Positions 1 through 11,342 of a DNA stretch of 64,000 bases are shown in pieces (the stretch's first letter is position 1; each line of letters opens with the position of its first letter). The notes under the pieces are model-generated. The model did not search any database. It was not told where the DNA came from and saw only the letters and a list, made by a program, of their open reading frames with translations. This DNA is from Pontederia crassipes (taxonomy: Eukaryota > Streptophyta > Magnoliopsida > Commelinales > Pontederiaceae), in assembly GCA_030549335.1 (NCBI GenBank), contig CM060194.1, forward strand, positions 65,934,547 to 65,998,546. Direction: 5' to 3'. The position numbers and the translations under genes are program-made.

Positions 1-880
1 GGTTAAGTTTAATTTATTGTTAGTTCTATTTGATTTATCTCTCAATTATGGTATTTTTTTTTTGTGCAGAGGGCTTCCTCTAGCCAAACAAACATATTAA
101 TTTGGAGTTGAAGTAAAATAATGAAAAAAATTATTTTCCTGACCGATAAAACATATTAATACTGTCCCGTTGAAAATATGATATTTGACCATCTGATATT
201 TTTATCAGAGGAGTATAGTTTTTTTTAAAAAAAAAGAAATTATGAGTAATTCAGTGATTCCAATTATCTAACATTCGTTTTTCTGTCTCCAACCTTCTGC
301 TCATTATTGCCCAGAAAGAACCCAAAACAGAGTTTGCTTCGGTCTTCCAGAATCTGAGATGTTGGCGGTGGTGGCATGGCACCTCTTGGATCCTCTCTTC
401 TTGTGTTGTGAGTTGTGACCAGGACCAAAACAAAACCAACAAGTCTTATTAGTGCGTGCTTCTTGTTTTGACTTGTAGATGGCCACACCACCACCACACT
501 TCTTACTTAACACATCCTTTTCATAATTCATACACGCCATTGCTTCCCTTCTCATCTCCCTCCCCAGGAGGTTTCAACGAGATGCACAATTTGATTGTTA
601 TCAGATAATATGGAAATTAAAATTAAATCCGCACAAACAAAAATATTACTTGTCTTGAAAAGTCCAAAATTAGTATGACGTATAAAAAAATATAATTTTT
701 AATCAGCGACACATGGTGAAAACAGTTCTGTTAAACATGATTAGTTTTAAAATAAAATAATGAAATGATATTTTCGATAATTTAAACCCTTAACCGAATT
801 AGCTTTGCTTTGGTTTGCATTATTATTCCTTGCTCTCAGCATATGCCTCAGCAAACCGTCAAAAGCAAACAAAACCCAAT
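1..880. other. Intergenic, upstream of the lipase gene
   Basis: AT-rich sequence with no recognised gene. A minus-strand frame at 304-555 would encode 83 residues rich in Cys, Lys and His, but it matches no family I know and has no visible promoter or splice context, so it is not called as a gene. Confidence 0.5.
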
Positions 881-888
881 CTGCCGCA

Positions 889-895
889 TATATAG
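889..895 (+). promoter_or_regulatory. Candidate TATA box of the lipase gene
   Basis: TATATAG lies in a GC-richer stretch about 540 bases before the lipase start codon and is followed by a pyrimidine-rich leader (about 940-1230). Transcription would then begin near 920, giving a 5' leader of about 500 bases. The TSS is inferred, and an intron in the leader is possible. Confidence 0.45.
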
Positions 896-1349
896 ATACA
901 AAATAAAAAGCCAAAGTTTGGGCCTTCACATTCCACACACCCTTCTTCTTATTGTAACTCCATGAGCTTTGCGGCTTCTTGATTCATTCCTTTCTCTCTC
1001 CATGTGCATACCGTGTCCTTCACAAATACTTTCTCCAGGACTGCAGATTTTCCTGGTGTTTTCATGCTGCTCGGCTCCCTTGTTGTTTCGTTCTCCTAAA
1101 ACTGTTTAAAGCTTTCTTTTTTTCCTGATTCCTGGAAAGATCTCTGTGTGCCCCTCTGTCAGATAACTGAAATTTGTAGTTTTTTTACTACTGGGCTCTC
1201 TCTATCTCTCTTACTCGCGCAATTCTTCGAGAAATTCTGTGCAAAATCGAATCTTTTTAGCAGTCTCAGACTCTGATCGGCTTCCTTTTGATCCCTGGTC
1301 GGTTGAAGTGTGCTGCACTGCGGAGACGTGCTTGTTCTCCTCTGGAGTA

Positions 1350-1385
1350 ATGGCTTCCGGAGACAGCACCGCCGCATCTACGTAG
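1350..1385 (+). promoter_or_regulatory. Upstream ORF (11 codons) in the lipase leader
   Basis: An ATG at 1350 opens an 11-codon frame that ends with TAG at 1383-1385. A second upstream ATG at 1401 has A at -3 and opens a long frame that overlaps the lipase start out of frame. The lipase ATG at 1433 has a weak context (C at -3, T at +4). If the transcript begins near 920, these upstream starts could reduce lipase translation. Confidence 0.4.
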
Positions 1386-1432
1386 CTGCTTCCGACCAGA
1401 ATGCACGCCGTGGCCTGGTCGAGTCCACGCTC

Positions 1433-4400
1433 ATGTCGCTGGCCTGCTGCATCCCCATCCTGGAGTGCGTCTACTGCCTCGCCTGCGCCCGCTGGGCCTG
1501 GAAACGCTGCCTCCACCACGCCGGCCACGATAGCGAGACCTGGGGACTGGCCTCCACCCTCGAGTTCGCTCCCGTGCCCCGCCTCTGCCGCTACATCCTC
1601 GCTGTCTACGAGGACGACCTCGAGAACCCGCAGTGGGCGCCGCCGGGGGGCTACGGCATCGACACCGCCGCCTCGCTTGTCCTCCGCCGCACCTACGAGT
1701 ACACCCACGGCCGCGCCCCGCCCTACCTCATCTACGTCGATCGCCCCAACGCCGACGTCGTCCTGGCCGTCCGGGGGTTCAATATGGCAAAGGAGAGCGA
1801 CTACGCGGTCATGCTGGACAACAGGCTCGGGAAGAGGATGTTCGATGGGGGCTACGTCCACAACGGCCTACTGATGGCGGGTACCTGGGTCTTCGAAGCT
1901 GAGTGCGAGGTTCTCAGGGAATTATTGGAGAAAAACCCGGACTATACCCTCACCTTCGCCGGGCATTCATTGGGCTCTGGCGTGGCTGCGCTGGCAACAA
2001 TGGTGGCCGTCCAAAATCTAGATAAGTTGGGGAATGTGGAGAGGAAGAGGATCAGGTGCTTTTCCATGGCGCCGGCACGGTGCGTCTCCCTGAATTTGGC
2101 TGTCCGCTATGCAGATATTATCAACTCGGTTGTTCTGCAGGCAAGATTTGCTTCTCTAGTCATACTTTTTTATTTTCTAATGCTGTTATGTCCTCAACTT
2201 ATTCATAATAGTTAAAAGGGTGAGTTCTTTGTGGTCTGAATTAACTTACTTAGATCTCCTCAGTGAGGTGAAGTGAGGAGATATTAAATAGGTTGCAATT
2301 TTAGTATCTTTACCATGTCACAACAAACATGTAAAGCATTTCCAGAACTAGTTTTGCATATAAATCAGTGTTTAAGAAACTTTTGAAGTTCAATGAAATT
2401 TCAGAATCTGTTCATTTCTATCCAGAGACTATGAGGTGCACGGTAAATGTAACCATAGAACTTCTTAAAATAATATAATAATGAAAACTGTCATCATGAC
2501 TTCTTTCTAGGTTAGGTTTAATCTCTAAATTCAGTATCAGTTGAAGAGGCCTTGAACATACAAAAATGGTAGGAAACTGATTTTAGTTCACATTTGGTTT
2601 TGCAATCTCACCTTATAAGTTCCATGTCTTCTGTTCTTCAGTTAAACCTCTATCCTGTATTGTCCATTGATAGCTAGCACCTGCCTAAATGACTGGTTGG
2701 TTTCACAAGGAGAGGAAGTTTACTATATCGTCATCCTTTTGTGAAGGTCTTTGTTATATTTTTCTTTTTGGCTCTTGTGAATGTCGGTTTGTTTTAGGCT
2801 AGCTACATATCTGATGAAACTATTTATTTTGAAGAGCTATATATTCCCTAGTCCCTTGGGTGTTTACTGAACTACATCTTAAAGTATAATGTCTTACAGC
2901 TTGAAACTTTGTCAATATAATGTTTTCCATACTTTGTATGTTTAATTGTTAAAGTAGTAAAAAAAAGAACATTGAAATGTTATTTAAAATTGTATCATTA
3001 GGCTCCTTAGTTTATTGGCAAACATGCATTTATTCTGAAGCAACATGATTGAGTGTTGTTAGAAATGAATACTGTTAGATATTACAGTGTGTTCAATTAT
3101 GTACTAATTTCTAGCAATGTTCTTGGCAATCTTTATATACAGGATGACTTTTTGCCTCGGACAAGCACTCCTTTAGAAGATATATTTCAATCACTCTTCT
3201 GGTAAAGTGAACCTTCATCATTTAGAATTACTGTGTTTCATTTGTTTTCTTTTTCACTGAAGAACTTTTTGCATTTTTTATAAGCTATCTACATTATTTT
3301 TCATTCTGTTCCATTTTGCATCAGATTTGTGATTAGCTATTCTTCTTTCATAAAAGTTGTTGGTTTGAACCTTATAAATTCTGTTTCTGGGTATGGGCAA
3401 TGCACTTTCAATTCCAAATTATTTACAAAAGAACATCAGTTGTCATCGTTTAGGCATGTCCCAAGAATGGTGTTATGTAACAGTCGTAAGTGGTAACGGT
3501 TCTGTGGTTCAACTTTGTAAATTTTGGATGTAAGAACTTAAGATTAAGTTGGATGCGACTTCAGAAATGAATTCCTTGATCTCTACTAATGGCGAAAGCT
3601 ACTGCTCCCAATTCATTGATACATCTTAATGGTGACACCCGTCATCTTCTTGTTTTGTCAATTGTGTAAGGTAGTCATATATCTCAAACCAAAGTGTTCA
3701 TGTAGGTCAATATAAAAAACTTGCAAACTATCCCAGCAGCTTAACATTAAGTAATTTTTTCCATAACCTATAACATCGACATGGTTGATCTCAATAATTG
3801 GTTTTTTTCTTAAACATGATACATGGAAATATCTAGTTTACATCTCATAAATGATGTGACAGTGGTCCGGTAGTTAAACACAAGTCATACCTTTGAATTT
3901 ATTCTTCCATGAGTTTGTTTTTGTAGTCTCATGACCATTCCTTTTTTGGACAGTTTACCGTGCCTTTTGTGTATAAGATGTATGATGGATACATTCATAC
4001 CAGAAAATGTCATGCTAAGAGACCCTCGCAGGCTTTATGCCCCAGGCCGACTCTATCATATTATTGAGAGGAAGCCATTCAGGTAGTTTCTGTCCTTGAC
4101 ATAAGCCGAAATGGCTGTGCAGCATTATATTCTGTTCCCAATAACTGTGCAAAGTATGCTGTAACTTTCCTTTCATCAATGAAACTTACGGATGACTACC
4201 AACTTGCTAGTCGTCCTTTCTCCTCTAAAAAAAAACTGTGCAAAGTCATTTAAAAAAACTGTTTTAAGAATGTCTTGTAATGTGAATGATTATACCTCCT
4301 CCTCAAAACAAATATAAAGAGAAATGCTGGATAGTCAAAATAGATACTCAAAGAAACTGAGTTAAATAAAGTAAGGGTACATCAACAAGTCCATCTTTAG

Positions 4401-6156
4401 ATGACAATTTGCTTCAGCATCATTCAAATATTTTTTTTTCTGTTAATAGCTAGGATTCCAAACTCTTAGTACCAACTTCCTTGTTTTCTACATTTCTTTT
4501 GCATCTCTTCTGGATCAGCTACATAAATCTCATGTCACTTGAACTCTATCTTTTTTTCTCTTTGCTTAGGCAGCTTTCTATAGCCACGTTGGAATTTTTC
4601 TGGCAGCTTTCAGTGCTTTCATGTACAATATTTTTTAATGGTCTGTTAATAAACACATTTAATTTGCACTTACTAATGCCAAACACAGTGGAAATACCCA
4701 GTGGCTTACATTGTTATCTTCTTCTGCCTTCAATTGGTGTCATCAGGTAATGATGATATTTCCACTTAGGTAGAATTCCAAGTCCTATCATGTTGCTCTG
4801 ACATTCACCATATCCGAGGAGAATGGACCATAGATTTCAAGATCTCTGTCCTCAATAATGTGAAATTTGTTATTTATACCAATTTCCATATTTTATTATA
4901 ATAGGCTTATTTTATATTGCTACTTCTATGCTCTGCTTACCTCTAATGCAATTTACTTTATTTCTTTATACATGAACTAATGAACCATCACATCCAGATC
5001 TTTTGCCTTAGATTTCATCTGAAAAGCATGATGTATTTAGAACCCATTGCAAATTGCAGTGAAAAACTTTAAGCTTCTTTTCTCTTTGGACTCATTTGGA
5101 GCTAAGGTTATATTTCTTGCTGGTTGCAGATGTGGAAGGTATCCCCCAGTTGTTAGAACAGCTGTCCCAGTTGATGGGAGATTTGAACAAATTGTACTCT
5201 CCTGCAATGCTACCTCCGACCATGCCATTATTTGGATAGAGAGAGAAGCCCAAAGGGCGTTAGATGTAAGTTGTGCTCTTCTCTTTTGTTCTTGGTGACA
5301 CTTTTTGAGAAGGTAGTCTGAGTGATTATATTAAGTTGTTACTTATAAGTCATGCACTTTGCGACAGTTCTAGATTAAAATCTCTAATCACATGGAGTAA
5401 CTCAAATATGCAATCTATATGTTCTTTAATGTAATGACATAGTGCTAAATGCTAATATTACTTTTAACAGCTAACAGGTTTTCGCGATACTTCTTGCCTG
5501 CATAGTGTTGTTTGCTTGAAGTCCTATGCATTAGGGAAAATAGTCTTTCTTGGACTAACCTAATTTTAAGAATTTTTTTTCGTTTTCTTGCAAAGAAACA
5601 ACTTTTTTCCCAAGAGAACATAGTGTTTGATCAAGCATAGCTGCAAGTCCTCCAATCCTGGCCTAATTGTTTATAGCTCGGGTCATTGAATATTTTATAT
5701 GACTATATGCTTTTAGTTAAGAAGTAATTAAATGAAGATAAAGACAAGCTTAGTTTAACAGAGCAGTTTCACACTTGAGTTGTTTCATTTAATTTTTCTA
5801 TTAACTTTATTCCAAACACCGAAGCCAAGTTTAAGCTTTGATAGTTACAGTTGATGGAGGAAAAGGAGCAATTCATGGAGGTCCCAGAAAAACCAAGGAT
5901 GGAACGGGAGAAAACAGTTGCTAGAGAACACAATGAGGAGCATCTGGCGGCACTTCGTCGGGCTGTCACCCTATCGATACCAGACGTCTTTGTGCCATCA
6001 ACATATGGTACATTCAATGAGCAACCTAATAGTGGAGCTGTGGACATTCCTTCACCGTCATTCCATAGCGACACACGAAGGTTAAAATGGCCCGACTTGA
6101 TTAAGCGCTTATTCGATAAAGGCGATTCTGGAGAATTACTACTCCGTAAAGGGTAA
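1433..6156 (+). CDS. Class-3 lipase, calmodulin-binding heat-shock / DAG-lipase-like
   Basis: Predicted serine lipase acting on mono- or diacylglycerols, of the plant family that includes tobacco calmodulin-binding heat-shock protein. Exons: 1433-2140, 3143-3201, 3954-4082, 5130-5265, 5851-6156; spliced length 1338 nt, 445 residues, close to the family's usual length. The Lipase3 N-terminal domain opens with MSLACCIPILECVYCLACAR. The nucleophile elbow GHSLG is at residues 177-181 (Ser179). DDFLPR at 237-242 offers the likely catalytic Asp, and SDHAIIWIERE comes from exon 4. Residues beyond about 320 are charged and probably regulatory. Intron 1 uses a GC donor (CAG|GCAAGA at 2141); the other introns are GT-AG. 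The start was chosen because family members begin at this Met. GC content falls steeply from exon 1 to exon 5. No disabling change was seen. Confidence 0.93.
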
Positions 6157-6887
6157 ATCATTGATAAATATATTGTCTTATATTTGTACAGCATCTAGAT
6201 AGCGCAATCCTCTTTCTGAAGCATGTAGTCGCAGCTTCCTCGGGTTCATTTGCTGTCGACTATTGTATTCTTGACTAAATTGGTTGCAATAAGAGGTAAA
6301 ACGAAGGTGCATGCAACCATTATTCCTGGCATTCTTCAATGTCAATTTCATGTGATATAGAAGCTCAGTTGCAGTTTACAACTACCAGAACAGTGTTCCC
6401 ACTTCCTAGAAACTTATCACTGCCCATTTTTTTGGTGCAGTTGCATACACAAATATTCACCACTGATAGTTACGATCTCTTGCACCTTAAACTGCCATGC
6501 TTTACACATGCATCTGCATAGTATTGGCGTGCGTCTGGCAGCAGAAATGTCTGGATTAGACATTTTCTCGTGATTAAATAATCTTACCTTGGATCATCTT
6601 TACAAATTACAAAATAAATTAAAAATCAAACATATTTAGCAAATTAATGCTTCAATAATCATTAAATATTTATTAAATAAAGATGATAATATATATATGA
6701 GCTATTAATGTCCAACAAAAATTACAAAATAATATATATTAAGAAATATAATTTTGTTTTATATGTATGAGTCCATTTATAAATGTAAATTATTTTGATA
6801 TTAGATCTAGATCATAGTCCTAATTAAAGTGATGTTGGCTGGATATATAGGAAGAGGGCAATGTGCACTCATCCATTTTTATCTATA
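6157..6887. other. Lipase 3' flank and intergenic sequence
   Basis: The first 200-400 bases are probably the lipase 3' UTR. The rest is AT-rich with no recognised gene or repeat. Confidence 0.4.
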
Positions 6888-6905
6888 AAAAAGTAACAAG
6901 CATCT

Positions 6906-7109
6906 TTTTTTTGTGCCGGTCCGAGTTTATGGGAAATCTTCGGTGTCCGATGTTACTAGCATTCGATTAATTCGGAATCGGAAATATATAGCAGTAAAGG
7001 TTTATTCTCTGGTCAAGGTGACGATTTCAAAACTCGAACCTAGGACTACTAACACCCGGCGAACGTTCGCGACTCAATCCTACTATCAATTGAGCCAACC
7101 ACGTTGATT
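6906..7109 (-). mobile_element. tRNA-derived SINE with perfect target duplication
   Basis: About 204 bp on the minus strand. Read on that strand it starts with a tRNA-like head: a box A-like TGGCTCAATTGATAG followed by a box B-like GGTTCGAG. It ends in a run of eight A, seen as T on the plus strand at 6906-6913. It is flanked by an exact 18-bp direct repeat, AAAAAGTAACAAGCATCT, at 6888-6905 and 7110-7127. Pol III promoter boxes, an A tail and a long target duplication together are the signature of a SINE retroposition. The exact repeat suggests a fairly recent insertion. I cannot name the family. Confidence 0.88.
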
Positions 7110-7127
7110 AAAAAGTAACAAGCATCT

Positions 7128-8586
7128 AGAAATAGATATGATGTTTTCAATGTAACACAATTTGTATTTATAAAAAAAAGGACAATAAGCATCTACACAT
7201 AGAGTTGATTGCTTTCAGGCTCGTCTGAAGATGCGTACGTACATTTCATTCGCACGGAGTGGCCCATATGAAAGCCCAATGGCATGATGCCATGTTGGCT
7301 TTACATGTAGTACTGAATATTTGCTGCACTTCCACCTCTGCTTATAAAAGGAGCTCCAAAAATCCGTGACGATTGTACATGCATCTAGTAGCCAAATAGC
7401 AGGTTGAGTCTTGCCATACTGATACTGTTGTTGCCACAACACTTCCAAAAAGTAGGTGGTCAATGTCCTCAATTCGATTTGAAATTTCTTTTTGGGAATG
7501 ACATATATTCTCCTGTATTTGAAATTTTGATCCCCAGCAAAACACACATGACATGACCTCATCTCAATTTATAGCTCTCTGTGTGAGGCAGCCGTGTTGT
7601 CCGACACTGTGCACAGTGTCGATCTCCTGCCAGAGCATGCATATTGCATAGAGCATCAGGAACGAAATATAGCATCAGTGTCGATCTCCTTTGGCTGCAG
7701 ATCGTCTCTCACAAACGAAGAGTATTTGTTCCCCAGGACAGTGACGCATCATGCATGGCAATGGCATGGATAGATAGAATGATTCAAGAAAATGGAGAAG
7801 CGCCCGGTGGAATCAACAGAGTATATTATTGGTCATGAAGGCCTTAATCGTTTGAAACCCAAGCCATCGTATATTTATTATTGCTCCCACCCGTTAGTCG
7901 AACAATCCACTTTGAAAGAAGCAATGAGGTGCCAAGCACCTTTTGACATAAGTGCATGCATGCATTCCTCCATGCAAAAATTGCTTTGGAAATGCAATCT
8001 TAATTTCTCCTAAGTTTTCGATGAATAGTTAAATTAATAAATTAATTTAGGATGTTCTTGAATGGAGTGTAATGTAATGATAAAGAACTAAAAAATTGAT
8101 TTGATAAAAAAAAAATAGATGTGATAGATTAATTTTTAATGGATATTTGAATTAAAAATAATTATTATATGCATAAAGTATAATTTTATTAAAAAATATC
8201 AATAAAAAATTTGCATGGAAACTTTTTAGGAAAATATATTATTTAAATATTAAAAATCATTTAAAAATTAATCTTATTTAATGAAAATTTAATTTTCTTA
8301 ATAAAATAATAATTAATAAATAATATTATATTAAACCTTTATTATAAATATTTTATATTTGATAAATAAATTATTTTATAGAAGAAATGTAAAAAAAGAA
8401 AAAATGGAAAAAAAGGAAAGGTCAAATAAAAAAAAGAAAGAAACCCCCCAAAAAAAGGGCAGCCAGTCACATGAACCACGGTCACTTTCAAGTTTAAAAT
8501 GGTGGCCTGATTCCACCTCAGAACACCTACTCTTGTTTGGAGAATTAAAGTTTAGGGTTTAAGATTTAGGGTTTAGAAGACATTCA
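7128..8586. other. Intergenic, AT-rich, no gene recognised
   Basis: Several short frames (for example minus 7215-7562) match nothing I know. The AT-rich stretch 8030-8400 resembles, in reverse orientation, the AT-rich cores near 26990-27320 and 27580-27960 and is probably a decayed TIR element. Confidence 0.4.
8551..8577 (+). repeat. Two interstitial telomere-like TTTAGGG motifs
   Basis: Two TTTAGGGTTTA motifs lie about 10 bases apart immediately before a MULE-type element. Such telo-box motifs occur in plant promoters and at repaired breaks. Two units are too few to call a telomeric array. Confidence 0.4.
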
Positions 8587-8595
8587 ATTTCTAAA

Positions 8596-9427
8596 AGGTG
8601 CCCTTAATGCTACTCCTACAATTCTTATTGTCACTCCAAACTCATCATTCTACCCTTCATTTATTTTACAATTTTGTTATTAATTCTCTCTCTGTCCCCT
8701 CAACTTTCATCCAACTTTTCTTCTTTAATCATCACACACACTTTCTCTATTCTCTCTCCTAATACTATTGATTATTTAATTAATGATATAAATTAAATTA
8801 TTAAACAAATACATTAATTTAATTAATATGAAACTATAGTAAGATTAGACAAAAAATAAAAATATATTTATTTCTTAAGATTATTAAATTTATCAGGAGT
8901 GTCCGTTGTTTTTTATTTTTTTATTAATAAATTAATAATATATTTTTAAAGTAATTTATTCAATCAATTATCTGTAGTTAAATAAATATTTTTTAAGACA
9001 TGACAACGAATTAAATTGGATATAACACACTTCATAACAAAAAATAAAAAAATAATGGACTAATTATTTTGAAAAATGATTACACTAAAAATAATTTATC
9101 TCTTCTCATTTCCACTTTATTTTATATATTCATAAAATAATATTATATATTTAATCTTGTTGTAATTTATATATTAATTAAATTAATATAATTGTTCAAT
9201 AATCTAAATTATACTATTGATAAAAAAATTAATTAATTGCATGAACCAATAGCATGAAGAAAGAGATTGTAGAGAGTTAATGAGTATGAGATTATTTAAT
9301 AAGTATGATTGAGCAAAAATCGAGGAGACTCAAGAAGAGAATAATAAATAAAGTAAAATAAAATAAAAGGTAAAATGATGAGTTTGGACTGACATTAAGA
9401 ATTTGAGGAGTGGCATTACGGGCACCC
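8596..9427. mobile_element. Non-autonomous MULE-type TIR element (832 bp)
   Basis: The ends are inverted repeats of about 60 bp: the left end begins AGGTGCCCTTAATG and the right end reads GGGTGCCCGTAATG on the opposite strand. The flanking 9-bp direct repeat ATTTCTAAA (8587-8595 and 9428-9436) is exact, which fits Mutator-like transposition. The AT-rich interior has no coding frame. Relatives are at 60068-60915, 61694-62505 and, in reverse, 62942-63866; 14821-15589 has similar ends. Confidence 0.85.
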
Positions 9428-9436
9428 ATTTCTAAA

Positions 9437-10336
9437 TGATATTTGAATGTTAATAAATGAAATGTCCAAGTAGAAGACTAGAGGCTGTAGATGGTGTCCT
9501 CAACTCTTCTAAATAACGTCTAACATACATTTTATCCATCTTAAAGGGGGTTAATTGAACAATTCATGAGGAGTCTAGAGAAACTACTTAGCTATCCTCT
9601 TTGTCATTATTGCCATCCCTTCTATAAAAATTTAAGTGTCATCAATAATATTGTGATAAGGGGATGGTAGCACCTTGTGTTGAATTCGAAGAAAAATCAA
9701 TTCATCACATGCTGAGAAAAGTATAACTAGCGAGATCATTTGCTATAAAGATAAATAACATCGAGGATAATGCATTGGTCATTGGGTGGATCCATCCACA
9801 CCAATTGGATTCTTGTTGATCAGTACAAAGAAAAAAAATAGTGCAAAGACATCATGTCATTCAAGAAATCTAAATGGATGGAACACAATGATGAAGAAAT
9901 CAATAATTATTTTATGAAATAAACCTTCTAGAACATCATGGCTACTTGAGCATCTTTGAAAAGAGGATTGCATGGGCCATTATAAATCCATTCGTGATAG
10001 ATATGTTAGATTGGAAGGTAGATTGAACTACTTGTACCGAAGAACCAGTACCATGCATAGCCAGTTTGCAAGGATTCTTGCCACTCACAAATAAATGGCA
10101 TTGGAATAAGGGGATAAAAGGGAAGTCTTCCACTCATTTTGTTGCAAATCTTTTCTCGATGAGAAAATGAAAATATGTTGACATCGAAACTCAAGGTTGT
10201 GAATTCATGTATAGTATCCATAACATAGAGGTTCGTTACTATAATAAATTTGCAAAAAATGAAGATTGGAAAATCATATGGTCTAGGCGATCCTTCCCTA
10301 CTAAGGTCCAACATAGCTTTTAAGTACCCTTTCAGT
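9437..10336. other. Unidentified single-copy-like sequence, left of an hAT-like insertion
   Basis: Less AT-rich than its surroundings and continuous with 11343-11520 once the hAT-like element is removed. A minus-strand frame (10006-10314, 102 residues) is rich in Phe, Tyr and Ile and resembles no family I can name. It may be a decayed coding remnant. No function is proposed. Confidence 0.3.
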
Positions 10337-11334
10337 CAATGTTGTCTAAACCGGATCGGACAATGATCTAGACAAGTGTTCATTTCAAGTCGGACCGGAT
10401 AATAATAAAATAATATATTTAATGTGATATATTAAATAAACTATCATATTAATGATGTTAAAAATTAATGATATAAAAATAACAATAATAAATCATTAAA
10501 AACTAATTTTAAAATCATTACACATTTAATAAATTAAAATCCTTTAAAATTAAATTTTTATATATAAATTTTCTTCTCACTAATTTTTTTGTACTGCATA
10601 TCTTTGTCTTTTATGTTAGAAGTAATATTATGATTATATATAAATAGATATATAATATAATTAGTGGTTAACTATCTAATTTGAACTTATTATAAACTAA
10701 ATTAAAGAAAATTAAAATGTGTATTTATAATATTATATATATAACTATACTATGCTAACTATTATAATATTATTGTATGTTATACATATGACGAAGAAAT
10801 TTGTATCCTTCCTTCATTACAAATTTACCTAATATGATAAATATTATATATAATACCATAATATAAAATTAATTTATATTATAATATACATATATGATAT
10901 TAAAATTTTTGAATAAGATCATAATATATAAGATATAGTTAAAAGTTTAACAAATACTAACTAGATGAAAGAAGAAAAGAACAAGTAGGTATAGAAACAT
11001 AGTTCCACATTCATTATAATAGTATGATGAGAGCAAAGAGACAAGTATTAATAGAGGAGGAGACTAATGGACTAATGTAAAGTTTTATAGAGAATGTCCA
11101 TCTTTGGATTTTTTCCAAATTTAAAATAATATTTTTTATGAGATTATTTGTTCACAAAAAAATTTAAAAATTGGTCGGTTCATCCAAAGTACGGTTCAAT
11201 TTGGTTCAATTAGGTTTTGATAGATTTTGATTGGTCTAAATTGGTTCCACCCGATCTAATTACAAGCTCAATTTTGGAGCTTGTAATAGACCATTGTGAG
11301 GGCGGATCGGTCCGGTCCGGTCCTCACAACATTG
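10337..11334. mobile_element. hAT-like non-autonomous TIR element (about 1 kb)
   Basis: The element starts CAATGTTGT and ends ACAACATTG, an exact 9-bp terminal inversion, followed inward by inverted ACCGGA/TCCGGT-rich segments. It is flanked by an 8-bp near-repeat (CTTTCAGT at 10329-10336, CTTTCAAT at 11335-11342), the length typical of hAT transposons. The interior is AT-rich and non-coding. The superfamily is inferred from target-site length only. Confidence 0.7.
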
Positions 11335-11342
11335 CTTTCAAT

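Noticed and set aside
304-555. Cys-rich 83-codon minus-strand frame
   Set aside because: CWFCFGPGH looked like a zinc knuckle but the spacing does not fit CCHC, and no gene context was seen.
1211-1861. Long minus-strand open frame (216 codons) opposite the lipase
   Set aside because: It is the GC-rich shadow of lipase exon 1 and has no family resemblance of its own.
1401-1874. 157-codon plus-strand frame overlapping the lipase start
   Set aside because: Low-complexity Ser/Pro/Thr composition caused by GC-rich codons of the true frame; kept only as an upstream-start remark.
8551-8577. Telomere relic
   Set aside because: Only two TTTAGGG units, not enough for an interstitial telomere.
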